In this document: in pieces, positions 10,905-21,779 of the stretch
How positions within the stretch are numbered: the stretch's first letter is position 1
Layout: the number at the start of each line of letters is the position of its first letter
Assembly (NCBI GenBank): GCA_049724395.1
Contig: JAUGWO010000117.1
Coordinates: 1-64,000 of the forward strand
Source: Spongospora subterranea f. sp. subterranea
Lineage: Eukaryota; Endomyxa: Phytomyxea; Phytomyxea; Plasmodiophorida
Reading direction: 5' to 3'
DNA length: 64,000 nt
Translations under genes and position numbers: made by a program
The notes under the pieces: generated by a model
What the model saw: the letters and a program-made list of their open reading frames with translations, nothing else
Database searches by the model: none
What the model was told of the DNA's origin: nothing

Positions 10905-11363
10905 ATGGCCCTCAATCTTTGTCGTTTAAGGCTAGGCCTTGCTGCTCGCAGCTCGTCAGGCTTATTTTCCTTCTCAACCATCAGCCCAGTTTCTGACGAT
11001 GATTTCCATCCATTGTCATCGCCATTCTCCTCAAAACCAAGCCCAGCTGATCCGCGCGCCACCATCGAATCGGATATATCATCGTCCGACGTATTTCTCT
11101 ATATGAAAGGAGTCCCTAGTCGACCACAATGCGGTTTCTCACAGCGCGTCGCTATGATATTATCGTCGCAAAACGTCCCGTTCAAGTATAGAAATATTCT
11201 CGAAGATGATAGCATTCGTCAAGCGGTTAAAGAATACAGTGATTGGCCTACAATCCCTCAACTATACGTCAAAGGCAAGTTCATTGGTGGTGCCGATATT
11301 GTATCCGCCATGTATGAATCTGGAGAGTTATTAACATTATTGAAAGAGAACAAGGTGTTATAA
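10905..11363 (+). CDS. GLRX5: Monothiol glutaredoxin, mitochondrial (Grx5 type)
   Basis: A single-exon gene for 152 residues. Monothiol CGFS glutaredoxins hand [2Fe-2S] clusters to acceptor proteins in mitochondria using glutathione. The active-site motif is visible as PQCGFSQRV, preceded by FLYMKG and followed by the glutathione-binding WPTIPQLYVKGKFIGGADI and a typical C-terminal helix. I chose Met 10905 because it begins an Arg/Ser-rich, acid-poor leader (ALNLCRLRLGLAARSSSG) that fits a mitochondrial presequence; the open frame continues upstream to 10704, but that part is Ser/Pro-rich and unlike the family. The gene follows FANCI and an unidentified ORF on the same strand. No odd residue was seen. 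Confidence 0.93.
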   Translation: MALNLCRLRLGLAARSSSGLFSFSTISPVSDDDFHPLSSPFSSKPSPADPRATIESDISSSDVFLYMKGVPSRPQCGFSQRVAMILSSQNVPFKYRNILEDDSIRQAVKEYSDWPTIPQLYVKGKFIGGADIVSAMYESGELLTLLKENKVL

Positions 11364-11633
11364 TACATTCATATGATTGCCGATTATTGTTTATATCCAG
11401 TTATCATCCAGTGTTCTTCACGATATCTGTTGCTATCAGTATTCTACACTATTCAGACCATCTGATTATCTTTTCAAGACTAATGTTGAATGTCCCGATA
11501 CAATTGCAATAATATGAGATTAAACAGATTTGATTTGACGTCAATCGGTAGAAAAATAGAGGAGTAGTGTCGGTGGCTGGCACATAGACTTGATTAATCC
11601 TGTTGCCAAATATGATTCATTATCGCTCCGGAT

Positions 11634-13798
11634 TCAATAAAGGAAACCGACAAAGGGTTTCGTTGTGTCCCAAATCAGCGGTTCCATGTCAACGGGGTAC
11701 TCGTTTCGAAAAGAATCAGTTAAAGATTCAAGACATACACCCTTTGAAGCAGATTGGGCGGTGACGAAATTCTGTTGAATATGCAGACGAGCATACAGTT
11801 CCTGATTTTGATTCTTGAAATGGGAACCTTGATCTGAAACGTGTTGGAAAACGATCCCAAATCTCTTGAACCAATCAATCAGGCCATCTACCACTGTGAA
11901 ATGATCGGCAGGCAGGGAACTAAATCAACAAAGTTACTAAGATGGTCTTTGAAGATTACAGAACTTACTGAAATGTGTGGGAATATCCACGACGTGATTT
12001 GCCAATGAACAAATAGTCATAACGTGTGACTTTGTTGGGCTTGCTTGCATGAATAGCGCGATCAAAATGGTTGAGGGATCATAGAGGCCCTGACCCTCAA
12101 ACAGTGTAGACACTTGTCGATAAAACCTTTGATGTCCTGCTCGGCCACAGCGGATTGAGCAACTGCATGACCTGATAGTCCCATATGTCCAATGACAATC
12201 ATTTGAGTTTGAAGTGTAGTGGAAGGGATTCAGAGTTGTTTTTACGAGGATTTCCAGACGTCATTCACGAGAGTGAGCGGGGTATTTGATTTAGGAAATA
12301 AAATATCATCATATGGATTAATGTTGTGCTCTCCGATGAATGATCGTTGTGAATTGCTGATTTCCATAACAATTGGCCAAGGAGTGAATGCTTAAAACAA
12401 TGTGAAGCGAGATATGTTGGGCCCACAAACACGCCCCATCAGGTGCCTAATCCGCCCAAACATTATCCCCATCAGATATGTGCTCAAAGCGTTATCAAGA
12501 TCTTTGATCTGCTAAGTGTCGATAGTCAGTGCATATGAGAAATAATTCGACTGAGCAGATAGTGGTTCAAGCGGTGGCAGTGACTTATTGAGAGGGAAAC
12601 ACGTTCTCGATGATTGACCAGCGGAATTGATTATTTTCAAATCTGACCGGATATGAACACAAGCGGTTCGTGATTCTGGTCAGCATATAATTTGCTGATG
12701 TCGCCCGGCGGGGTCTGGGTAAAAAAAACTGACCAGAAATTATCAGATGCATCTGGGAAAAGACAGCGTATCCATCCGTCTTTGGGATGTGACAGCGTCT
12801 TGAGATTAGAAATAGCTGAGTTGATAGATTTTACACATAACGAATGTTTCGTCCCACCCCATCTTAACACGAGTGTTAGGCAGTGTTTTAGGGTGGATAG
12901 GCAATGTAATCGGGTGGTGGGCAGGTCCCATTCGGTGTGGTCGTTATGACAGGTTATGGGGGTGAATCCAACTGGTCAAATAGGTTCCTTCGTTGGAAAC
13001 CCAATCTACTTGTAGTGGCCAGGCGGAAGTAGGGAAAGCCTGGTCGTACACAGGATTACCCGACCAATAAGAACCAGCGTACCTTTGTATATCATACCAT
13101 ACCAAACCTACACCGACTTCCAACACTTTGAGAACGATGCTCACTGACTCCTCATCATTATTACAGGAATCATCCAGCTCTTCTCAATCATCGTCAGTGA
13201 TATCAAGCGACTCATCATCAAACCCTCAAGAAGAGAGCGAAGAAGCAGAAGAATCACAGCACCATGGATCGAACGCGACGATTGCAAATGGGCCGAATAA
13301 GAAGATGACGAATTAATTCAAATGGTGAACCAAAGTGAACGTTACCTGTATATGATGTCGCTTAAGGAGGGTGCATATCATGATTTCCAATGGCAATTAG
13401 TAATCAGGGATGATGTGTCAGGATTGGTGCATATGACGCCTGTCAATACACCAGACACAGATGCGATCATGGAATGGAGATCCAAATTTGGGACTCCAGA
13501 GGTGTTTGTCTCGGATCAGGCAGCATACTCTATGTCGGAAATCATGAGGGGATTTGCAGCAAAATGTGGTGTGGAACAGCATTGGACTACTGCCTACACA
13601 TATTACCCGAATGGATCCATCGAGGTAATCAACAAATTGATATTATCTGCATTCAGGTGTGCTATATTAGAGTTGAGATGGAATAAGGAAGATTGGCCAT
13701 GGCTGATCAAGGCGATTGAGCATGGGCTCAATCATAAACCACAGAAACGGTTGGGTTGGAGGGCGCCAGTTACGGTTCATACTGGTATGGTATGGTGA
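11634..13798. mobile_element. Ty3/gypsy retrotransposon fossil (integrase pieces)
   Basis: Two integrase portions of a Ty3/gypsy-type element lie in opposite orientation. On the minus strand, about 11634-12200, are a H2C2-type zinc segment and a catalytic-core segment (VSDQGSHF). On the plus strand, 13322-13798, is a core portion with VSDQAAY and PNGSIEVINK and the RLGWRAPVTVHTGM tail seen in oomycete and early-fungal Ty3 integrases. Reverse transcriptase, gag and LTRs are not recognisable. It is a broken, old and rearranged copy with several breaks. A Ser-rich stretch (13128-13316) precedes the plus-strand piece. Confidence 0.7.
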
Positions 13799-13928
13799 AC
13801 AAAGGATCGCGGGTTCTTATGGGTTGAGTAAGCCTGTGTACTACCAGGCTTTCTCTACTTCCGCCCGCCGCTACAAGTAGCTTGGGTATCCAATGAAGGA
13901 ACCTATTAGACCAGCTGGATTCAGCAAC
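12964..13928. repeat. Inverted repeat flanking the plus-strand integrase piece
   Basis: About 150 bp at 12964-13115 match, as reverse complement at roughly 75-80%, the stretch 13790-13928. The arms sit either side of the plus-strand integrase portion, so they may be the 3' flank of two oppositely oriented copies of the same Ty3 family brought head to head. The right arm runs to within 26 bp of the next element's TIR. Confidence 0.6.
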
Positions 13929-14285
13929 ATAATCTGTCCTAACGTACGGAATCCGAGAAGGGCAAGGGGCGGAAATTATGCGCAAAATGTTTTTTGTGAG
14001 CAACAAAACTATTTTACAGTACGTCAGAATAAAACTATAGGTAATGCCGTAGCGGACTTCCCATGACAGATTAAACGTCGTCAAAGTAATGGTGAGGCCG
14101 AAAGTGTCACCGGAGGTGATTGCCTTTGTCCAGGATCACTTGAACAATGGGCAGGGGGCGGAAATCATGAAAAAAAAAAATTGTGCGGAGCGGGCCAAGG
14201 CGTCCGTTTTTTGTCCAAAATCGTGACAGATTTGATACAGCGCAACAGCCAATGAATAAGATGTTCGCTTGGAAACAGCAATTTA

Positions 14286-16146
14286 TTATCCCCTTTTACG
14301 GCGAGAACGAAGACGGGTACAAGTCACATGGTCAGGACGGCGCTGTGAACGCAACCGCTCACTAGAAGATTGCACTTGCAAAACCGTCTCCTCTTGCACA
14401 ATGACGTCTTCAGTGGCATCAAAACTGATAGATTGACCTTTTTGACCCTGATATGGGACGATTTCGTCGGAGACCGTCATCTCGCAATCACTTTCAGCTT
14501 TTTCATCTTCCACTGACGTGTCTGAACCCCCGTCCCTGCTTGTTGAAGCATGTCCGAACGCGTCTCCTGCTGGACGCTCCAGTTGAGCAGCATAGCAAGC
14601 ACTATTACATTCATGTTCTTAAAAAAACTTGGCAATTGAAGAGGCACCCATGTTGCCAATGCCGAACGTTGATTCAGCATTGGAGATTGATACAATCTCA
14701 ACGTCAGTATAGACGCCACCCGCGCCCTGAATGTCTAATGCCATAAACTCGCCGCCGGAGCGACAGAACGAGAAATGGCTGAACGCGGTTGCCTTGATCC
14801 GGTCCTTTTTCGTTCGGGCTAATGTTTTGTTCGTTAAACAGATAATATTACCTATATTTAATGTAGGTATATTTGATGGAGGTTTGAAAAACCTTTACCT
14901 GAATTTGAAACGAACTTGTCGAATCGCCCTTTGATTTGACGCTCGATGATCCAAATCACGCCCTTCCGGCACATCCTGTTGAATGGATTGTTCTTTGCAG
15001 GAAACAGAACATCAATAACCTCCGGCAGGAGTTCGACGACAACGCTGTCACAAAACGTGACCATAAAATCATCATTTTTTACAGCGGCGTTGAACTCGAT
15101 CGCCATTTGGGAGCATAATGCTGCCATTTGGACGGCACGTGTCGCTGTGCCTAGCCGGTCATCCAACGGAGAATTGGCCACCTTATATACGACAAGAGCT
15201 GATCCAAACACCATTGGAAACATAGCTTCCTTATAAACAATCTTGGACTCGCCGTCAGTAATAGGATCTTCCATGTTCGGTACAGGAAATTCCTTCTCGC
15301 TTAGAAACTGTTGCGACCATTTTTGACCATCGAACTGTCTTAAAATGGCAACTCCAGAGCCTTGCACTGCGGTATCCGATTTTGAATTCTGGTATATATC
15401 CTGGAACTGAAATTGATCAAGATTGCCGAACGCGCTTGAGTGTACAAGGGCGCTTCCCTTCGTTCCTGTCTCAATCGCTTGATGACAGGACCGGTGGCGT
15501 GACTACTGTTGTTGTTGCCAAACAACTCGATGGTGCGCAGCGGCTGTTGAATTGGGCCACAGTCTTCACCATTGTCAGGGAGAGTCATATCCCATTCGTT
15601 ATCAACATTACCCTGTTCATAATCGTGGCTGATTCTGTCATTATCATTGAAGCCATCTTGTGAATGGTCTGATCTCACCAGATGCAACACCTTCTTGCCT
15701 CCAGAATGAGTGAGGTTGGAAGGAAATTCACAGAATGGCGTGTTCTCCTGTATTATTGCACCATCCCCCGTGGTAAGAACGTAAGTGGCCCCAGAGGACC
15801 ATTTCGGAACAGGAAATAAACTGGATGCCAATCCATCGATAATATCATAGTATGTGGCCGACAATGCGAAAACGACGTTGATTGCTGGATGATCTGGTAA
15901 CTTCGTTGCCTTTTTAGTTCGGGGATCCATCCCTAGCGGGTAGGCGGTGACGTTCACCTTGACTAACATCGGGTTGATCGCCACACCACGACGACTGCCG
16001 CCTCCGGCACGGCGACGTGACACGTCGGCCCCTGCTTCCTTAAATTTCAGAAGCTCGGCCGCGACGGTCTTTTTGACAACATCCCCAAGCGTTGGGCAGG
16101 AAGCCAAGCACTGACCCTGTTGCTGACCACAATGTTGACAGAACAT
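14286..16146 (-). pseudogene. Atypical alpha-type protein kinase (MHCK/EF2K family), probably decaying
   Basis: On the minus strand, in order: a Cys/His-rich start (MFCQHCGQQQGQC), a basic segment, a ~200-residue N-terminal region, then the alpha-kinase domain. Visible domain motifs are VYKEAMFPMVFGSALVVYKV (N-lobe), AVQMAALCSQMAIEFN (helix), IWIIERQIKGRFDKFVSNSG (hinge), AFSHFSFCRSGGEFMALDIQG (catalytic strand with D-x-Q-G), and TDVEIVS with FGIGNMG, then HECNSACYAAQL, the zinc motif that closes this fold. An acidic/Ser-rich tail follows. Alpha-kinases phosphorylate Ser/Thr, often in helical substrates. The frame changes near 15440 and around 14860-14900 (the latter may be an intron), and a TAA lies in frame between FGIGNMG and HECN (about 14627), so this copy is likely damaged. 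It lies wholly between TIRs. Confidence 0.8.
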
Positions 16147-16256
16147 AGACAGACTCGTTGATCAAATAATTGATTGAACCCACCCGACGACGAATCTGTC
16201 ATGGGAAATCCGCTACGGCATTACCTATAGTTTTTTTCTGACGTACTGTAAAATAG

Positions 16257-17811
16257 GGGCGGCTATAATTCACTGGCCGCACTAACTGGCCGCAGTTTCT
16301 TGGCCAGTTAGTGTGGCCAGTGTTTTCTGTAGGCCGCTGGTAGGGTGTGAATTAACCGGCCGCATTCACTGGCCTGATTGATCAAAACAGGCCAGCGATT
16401 GCGGCCGGTTAATTCACATTCTAACTAGGGTGTGACAGAATTCACTGGCCGCACTAGCTGGCCAAAACCTGCAAAATTGTTTAGAAACTGGCCCAAAATT
16501 TGAAATTTCAAAGTCATAGTGTGTCTTTCTACAGAGCTGATTCAGTTTCTCACATAATGCAGCGACGAACACCGTTAATTCACACAACAGGCCGGCCACA
16601 TCTCAATGCTGCTGCTATGTGGAAGGCAGCTTCGAAAGCTGTCGTCTTTCCCATTACGTTTTCTAATTACAAAGGGAAAACTATCACAACTTCTTCATTT
16701 TTTTCTTGAAATTGTTCAAGCGGGGCACATGCTATCAAGCGGCTGTCAGAAATGCATTCTTCTCATTGTATTAAATCTTAACATAGAACACATAATAAGA
16801 GAGACCACGGCTTTCGAATTTGCCTTCCACATAACAGGCTCTGCCGTCGTTCTCCAAGTCGTTGTAATAATACCGACCAGGAATTTTGACGGTTTCTTGA
16901 CGCAAGATGTGTGCATAAAAATGTGAACATGTGTCCAATTTGGATGAGATGCGAGCAAAAAGACACCAGTGGAACCCGTTGGCAGTAACTGGTTCATTAC
17001 ACATCAAGCTGTCAGATGCACACTCTACTGGCAGCTCGATCAACATGATATTCTCTGGCATTGATACAATCTCGCGAACATCTTTCGTAAGAACCTGGGA
17101 ACCAAATGAATACACAACAACGGAACATGCTTTCAGCCTCTACCATATCATAGGCCGGGTCTGAGCAAAGTCGGTTGGTCATTTCCAATCGCTGTTGGAA
17201 CAGCGGATAAGGCCCGCACAAACTTTGTAATGCAGAGTTATGGCAACATTGTTGGTTTTGGGATGAAGTAATTTCTTAGATTTTGTGCAGCGAAACTGCC
17301 AATGGCATCGCTGCATCAAATTCGCTTTTTCCGACATCCGTTCGAACCTGTAACTGCATTCACCGCTGATAGCCAGTGGAACGCCATCTTTGTCCAGCTC
17401 GTGTTCACTACTGTTAACAGGTGAATATGCGAAGTCCTGTTCTTCGAAATCACACGCTTGCCAATCCATTCGCTTCACCATGACGAGAACTGAAATGCGG
17501 ACATCACGAGATATTCCCTTCGCCAGATTTTAGTTCGCGCAAAATGTGATATTCCACGTGACGCAGTTTCTAGCCAGTATGTGCGGCCAGCTTTTGCAGG
17601 TTTTGGCCAGCTAGTGCGGCCAGTGAATTCTGTCACACCCTAGTTAGGGTGTGAATTAACTGGCCGCAATCGCTGGCCTACTTTGATCAATCAGGCCAGT
17701 GAATGCGGCCGGTTAATTCACACCCTACCAGCGGCCTACAGAAAACACTGGCCGCACTAACTGGCCAAGAAACTGCGGCCAGTTAGTGCGGCCAGTGTTT
17801 TCTGTAGGCCC
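16257..17811. mobile_element. Nested Mutator-like element with 9-bp target duplication
   Basis: Inserted into the right TIR of the alpha-kinase element. GTAAAATAG occurs directly before (16248-16256) and after (17812-17820), while the intact left TIR of the host element has it only once, so it is a 9-bp target duplication. The ends form inverted repeats of about 215 bp (16257-16473 and 17589-17811) built from subrepeats of GGCCGCACTAACTGGCC and TTAATTCACACCCTA. Long TIRs and a 9-bp duplication are the classic Mutator signature. The interior holds one USP-like reading region on the minus strand and no recognisable transposase, so it is a non-autonomous, gene-carrying copy. Confidence 0.8.
16771..17481 (-). 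pseudogene. USP/C19-like reading region in the nested element
   Basis: Three overlapping minus-strand frames. The last (114 codons, 16771-17115) reads like the C-terminal half of a ubiquitin-specific protease: MPENIMLIELPVE, then NGFHWCLFARI, SHFYAHIL (candidate catalytic His), GRYYYNDLENDG (candidate Asn/Asp), and a closing YYVFYVKI strand. The frame starting at 17481 (DFEEQDFAYSP...) may be the N-terminal part; I cannot place a catalytic Cys. Junctions between frames are either short introns or damage. A DNA-transposon passenger with a deubiquitinase fold would act on ubiquitin-like modifiers, but this is inference from a few motifs. Confidence 0.4.
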
Positions 17812-18117
17812 GTAAAATAGTTTTGTTGCTCACAAAAAACATTTTGCGCATAATTTCCGCCCCTTGCCCTTCTCGAATTCCCTACACGTGGGTGAGATAA
17901 CACCCACGGACTAACACCCAAATCCGACCACTCGTTAAATAAGATGTCCGGTACTGTAGCAGTTATTTCGGACCAGAGGGAGTATTACCGGCGGATTCAA
18001 TTTGGATCCAAATTGATCCAACACTGTGCGCAGTCACTTGTAAATACAGTTAAGTGTATATTTATCTACAGTAGTGCTTTGTTATCATAAATAGGAAGTC
18101 CCCGTTTGACCAGGAAT

Positions 18118-18525
18118 TTTCCCAGATACAAGTTGTTTTTCCCAGTGAAGGTTTCGACGACACCTAACGATCTTCAGTCAGGTACAATTAAAGGAAGCAC
18201 GAATGCTGACGAATACAGTCTGAAAATTCAGCGGAATCTTGCTGAAATCAAGAGCCAAAATCACCCCTTTTATCCAATTATCGTCGTGTGTACAATATTT
18301 TTTTGCAGATATTAAAACAATCATGGAAATTTTTATTTAAAATTCTTGGAAACAATCTTGGTATCCAGGATGCAATCTCGTGATTTCAGAAATTTCACGT
18401 TGAATTTCCAGGCTGTACTCCTGCGCTATCGTTCTTCCTCCCGTAGCACCTGACTGAAGATCGAAGGTTTCAATCGGTGTCATCCTAACCTCTATTGGGG
18501 ACAAAACTTGTATCTGGGAAAGTAA
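18118..18525. repeat. Inverted duplication inside the MULE
   Basis: About 125 bp from 18118 match the reverse complement of about 18385-18525 at roughly 70%, sharing TTCCCAGATACAAGTT and GATCTTCAGTCAGGT. The left copy reads as protein (LQSGTIKGSTNADEYSLKIQ) while the right copy does not, so this is probably a decayed coding segment that was copied and inverted. Confidence 0.5.
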
Positions 18526-18796
18526 TCAGCTTTGGACATTGGAAATAGATTTGTTCATACACAGGTATCCATAGATAAACTATGGAACCAATCCAGTTCA
18601 AAAGGTATGCCTGTCTCCAGGTAACGCTCTTTGGGAAACACCTGCTCATAAGTTACAACTAGTACAGATCAAAACTACATGACATTACTGTTAAAACTGT
18701 CGCATAAACGCCGTTTCCGGGACCTGGCACCCTGCCAGGGTATCAAAAAAATATCGTAGCCCCAAGTCCAAGCTTAATGCGATCACTGCAAGAGAA

Positions 18797-20275
18797 TCAG
18801 TAAAACAAGCAGCCATAACAACGAAAGTGTTGCAACCATTCAAGATTCACAGAAGCGCATACTGTGTTTGAAGCCTGCATCGATGTCAGCTGCGCTTCTG
18901 ATGCGAAGTCCTCCGGTTCTCCAGCAAGTTCTGCCTCATGTCTTGGAAAATCCAGGATGTCCCTGAGGGCTGCAAGTTCCTGACCACTATCATTGCAAGA
19001 TAGTGCTTCTTCTATAAAAGACTCAAACGAGTTGTTCATTTTTTCTAACTGCAATACCTGAAATGGTCTGCGCTGTATGCGAATTATGAGTACCGGGAAC
19101 AGAATATGCGCCAGAGGTGTTGCAACTATCTGATTCTGCCGCGTCATCAAGCCCAACGAGATGAGATGGTATCTCTGCATTCGTCGCGTCGTCAGCATGA
19201 TGGAGGAGATGAGACCGTGACGCAACAGTTGCCACAACAGGTGTAGACAACTCTGCATTCATTACGGATGTAACGTGGGCCATTACAGGAACATAGTTGG
19301 GTCTGCGTGAATCATAAACTTAAAAAATGGCATCTGAGACAAATCAGAACACAAACCTTTCCACCGTTTGCGTTGTTTCTGATTCGAATCGTCGGATAAA
19401 TTCAATATAGCCAGGAGGAATAAGCGCATGTGTTGGCACAAAAGAAGGAGCATGAGACGGTGCAACACTGATCCCCTGATCGATCTCGTGTATCAAACGG
19501 ACAAACGACTCAGCGTCTCCAGGAAGAACGTCAATCAAAACTGTGAGGCTGGGATGAGCCGAAGGGAACAAATTGTTACAGCGGTTGTTGTAAGACTCAA
19601 TCGGGTTATTTGTCCTATCAGCGATACACTCTCCTGAAGCAATCTGCCGACTGATGTTCCAGTGTTTTGGATGAATTGTTTCAATCCACATCCGTCTGAA
19701 ATAGCTAATGAACTGATCGAGCTTCTGCCCTTCACTGGAATCATCTCTGAATGCAGGTTACGTCCAGATATCGTCGCGTGATGATGCATGATGCTTCTTC
19801 CCAAACCATGCGTGCAGGTTGTGCACGATCCCGAATAGCGATTGCATCGATCAGCGAGCGCATCTACTGGATAGGTAAACGAAATATGAAGTTTTGGCGG
19901 GACAAATGTTGAGACCTCCTGAGTGGCATCGACTCGTTGACCATGAACTGGAACTTCATTGTGAGGATTGCAGGAATGAGGGGTCAATTCTCGTATCGCT
20001 CCAGATGGCAGGAGCTCAGCCGTCCCAGGGCATGGCACCTGCCGCGATGATGACCGCCACCGACTGCATCGATAATACGACGAATTTTGCTGCGATAAAC
20101 CATTTTCCTGCCATTGAGATGAAAGGGAGCGGAGCCATTGTGCAATTGAACGCGTGAGCCGTGAAGGATACCGATCCGGGATATTGATCAATTCTCCGCA
20201 AATGTATATGAGCAAGTGTACACTGTAGGAACACTTAAATGTATATGTGAGTGACTGCGCACAGTGTTGGATCAA
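18797..20275 (-). pseudogene. MULE transposase remnant (FLYWCH end and C-terminus)
   Basis: Reading the minus strand from about 20200, a FLYWCH-type zinc-finger-like segment is visible (SSYYRCSR, then SGAIRELTPHSCNPHNEVPVH), which binds DNA in many MULE transposases. Near 19690-19344 the frame gives WIETIHPKHWNISRQ, then RTNNPIESYNNRCN, FPSAHPSLTVLIDVL, the typical MULE C-terminal block. Only about 300 bp separate the two, against 700-900 in a complete MULE, so the DDE core is largely deleted. Frames 18797-19283 (Ser/Thr-rich, then acidic FESFIEEALSCND) look like the variable tail. The protein cannot be catalytic. Confidence 0.7.
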
Positions 20276-20593
20276 TTTTGGATCATTGGATCAATTTGGA
20301 TCAAAATTGAGTCTACTGTACTCAGTATTACAGTACCGTACACTCTAAGGAATTAAAATGGGTCTTGTCCAAATACGCAAAAGTCGACTTTTTGGGCGTC
20401 GACTTATTTTCTCCGCGACTGTAAGCGTCGACTTTTTGAAAAAGTAGGTCGCCGACCTACTTTTTCAAAAAGTCGACGAATTAGAGTCATATTCGATGAC
20501 AAAAATCCGTGAAAAAGGAGATAGAAGTAGACGCAGTAGTCGACGCCGTCGGGGTTACTCCAGCTATTTCTGACTCCAATGGGCGACACCGAG

Positions 20594-21772
20594 ATGATGA
20601 ACATCGTCGCCGCCATGACGTGCGTTGCGGCAGCTGTGGCTGCTATTGCTGCGGATGGACGTCGGCACAGGCGCCCAGCTTCAATGATATATACCATTCG
20701 TAATAATACTTGGCAAGGTTGACATTCAATTTCGTTGTTGTCTAGCAGCTTTTATAGGTTTGACAGTTTGTTTTAGGCGTTGAAGCCTGCTCGAATGACG
20801 GATGGTACCGCAGAAATCTTCGCGTATCCAGGGCAACATTCAACTGGATCGTAGATCAATTGACCGAATACTCGGACAACAATGGAATTGCTTTGCCTGG
20901 CGATAATGCCTATGTCGATATGCGCACGAGGATTGCTTTGACGTTGTCGTACCTATCGCAAGAGGATGGTTTCATCAAATCCGCTGCTTTGTTCGGCATC
21001 GCGAAATCAACTGCGATTAGAAACGTTAATTCGTGCTTGGACGTTCTGATTTCATTAGCTCCCCAAGTGATCAAATTCCCATCCACGCCAGCTGCATGGC
21101 AGAAGATTGCAGGAATGTTCGAGGAGAATTGCGGGTTCCCGGACGTTGCGGGGGCGATCGATGGAACGCTGCTCCAAATCGAACGACCTTTTGAATATGA
21201 TGGCTGGATTTGTCGCAAGGGATTCCCAGCGATCAACATGCAGGCAACCGTTGACGCAGACGGCAGGTTCATGGAATATTCAGTACGGTCAGGGTCATGT
21301 AGCGACAAGAATGTTTGGACAATGTTCAGTCTAGGCCGATTGGCGCCAGGTATACTGCCCGTCAACATGCATTTCCTGGGCGACGCCGGGTATACTTTAT
21401 CGTCTTTGATGCTTACGCCATATCTAATTTATGAGGGGCATGCCACAAGACGAAAAACGATACAACTACCTCCATTCGCGAACCCGGATCGTAGTCGAGC
21501 GGGCATTCGGTGGCTTGAAAGGACGTTGGCGAATCCTGAAGCGTACCCTCAACATGAAATCTCCCATGAGTTGTGCACGAACCATTGTGGCCTGCATGAT
21601 TTTACATAATCTGACAGTAGACGCAGGTGATGATGTAGACCTCGGAAACCGGATTGACGAATATCTACATCAGCATCAACGTTTTGACAATGTTGAGGGA
21701 CACCGTCGCCATGACATAGATCGCCAGCAAAAGCGCAACAATATCAAAGATTATTTTCAAACATTAAATTAA
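20594..21772 (+). pseudogene. Harbinger (DDE_Tnp_4) transposase with one frame break
   Basis: I start at Met 20594; splicing out 20718-20776 (59 nt, GT..TTTTAG) joins NNTWQ to GVEACSND in frame and leads into RVSRATFNWIVDQL and the helix-turn-helix region (SAALFGIAKSTAIRNV). The catalytic residues are visible: Asp in GAIDGTLLQIERP, Asp in FLGDAGYTLSS, Glu in RIVVERAFGGLKGRWR. The reading frame shifts by one base between about 21418 and 21440, separating the two Asp from the Glu, so the copy as read is inactive unless the break is an assembly error. About 370 codons in total, normal for the family. Its partner is the Myb-like gene on the other strand. Confidence 0.85.
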
Positions 21773-21779
21773 TTGCGAT

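Larger units (their letters stand above)
13954..17875. mobile_element. Long-TIR element carrying an alpha-kinase gene
   Basis: The left TIR, 13954 to about 14072, begins CGAGAAGGGCAAGGGGCGG. Its reverse complement is found as 16193-16256 (inner part) plus 17821-17875 (outer part), because another element has inserted in the right arm. Together the two right pieces rebuild the left arm almost base for base. Without the insert the element is about 2.36 kb and its only recognisable gene is the alpha-kinase at 14286-16146. No transposase is visible, so it is non-autonomous or uses the kinase region as cargo. No clear outer target duplication was found, so the superfamily is open; TIRs over 100 bp would suit a Mutator-like element. 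Confidence 0.7.
17989..20323. mobile_element. MULE (Mutator-like) element, deleted, 8-bp target duplication
   Basis: AGTATTAC flanks the unit at 17981-17988 and 20324-20331. The ends are inverted repeats of about 80 bp with AATTTGGATC/AAATTGATCC motifs followed by CAACACTGTGCGCAGTCACT on both sides. Inside, on the minus strand, are FLYWCH-like and C-terminal MULE transposase parts, but the catalytic middle is missing, so the copy is non-autonomous. An inverted duplication (18118-18525) occupies the left interior. A fragment just outside the left end (17943-17960) carries AAGATGTCCGGTACTGTA, the same end sequence as the Tc1-type fragment at 22668. Confidence 0.8.

Noticed and set aside
14286-14720. 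Reassigned stop codon, because TAA lies in frame before the alpha-kinase zinc motif
   Set aside because: Other genes in the window use TAA, TAG and TGA as normal stops and show no in-frame stops in conserved regions. Decay of a transposon-borne gene is simpler.
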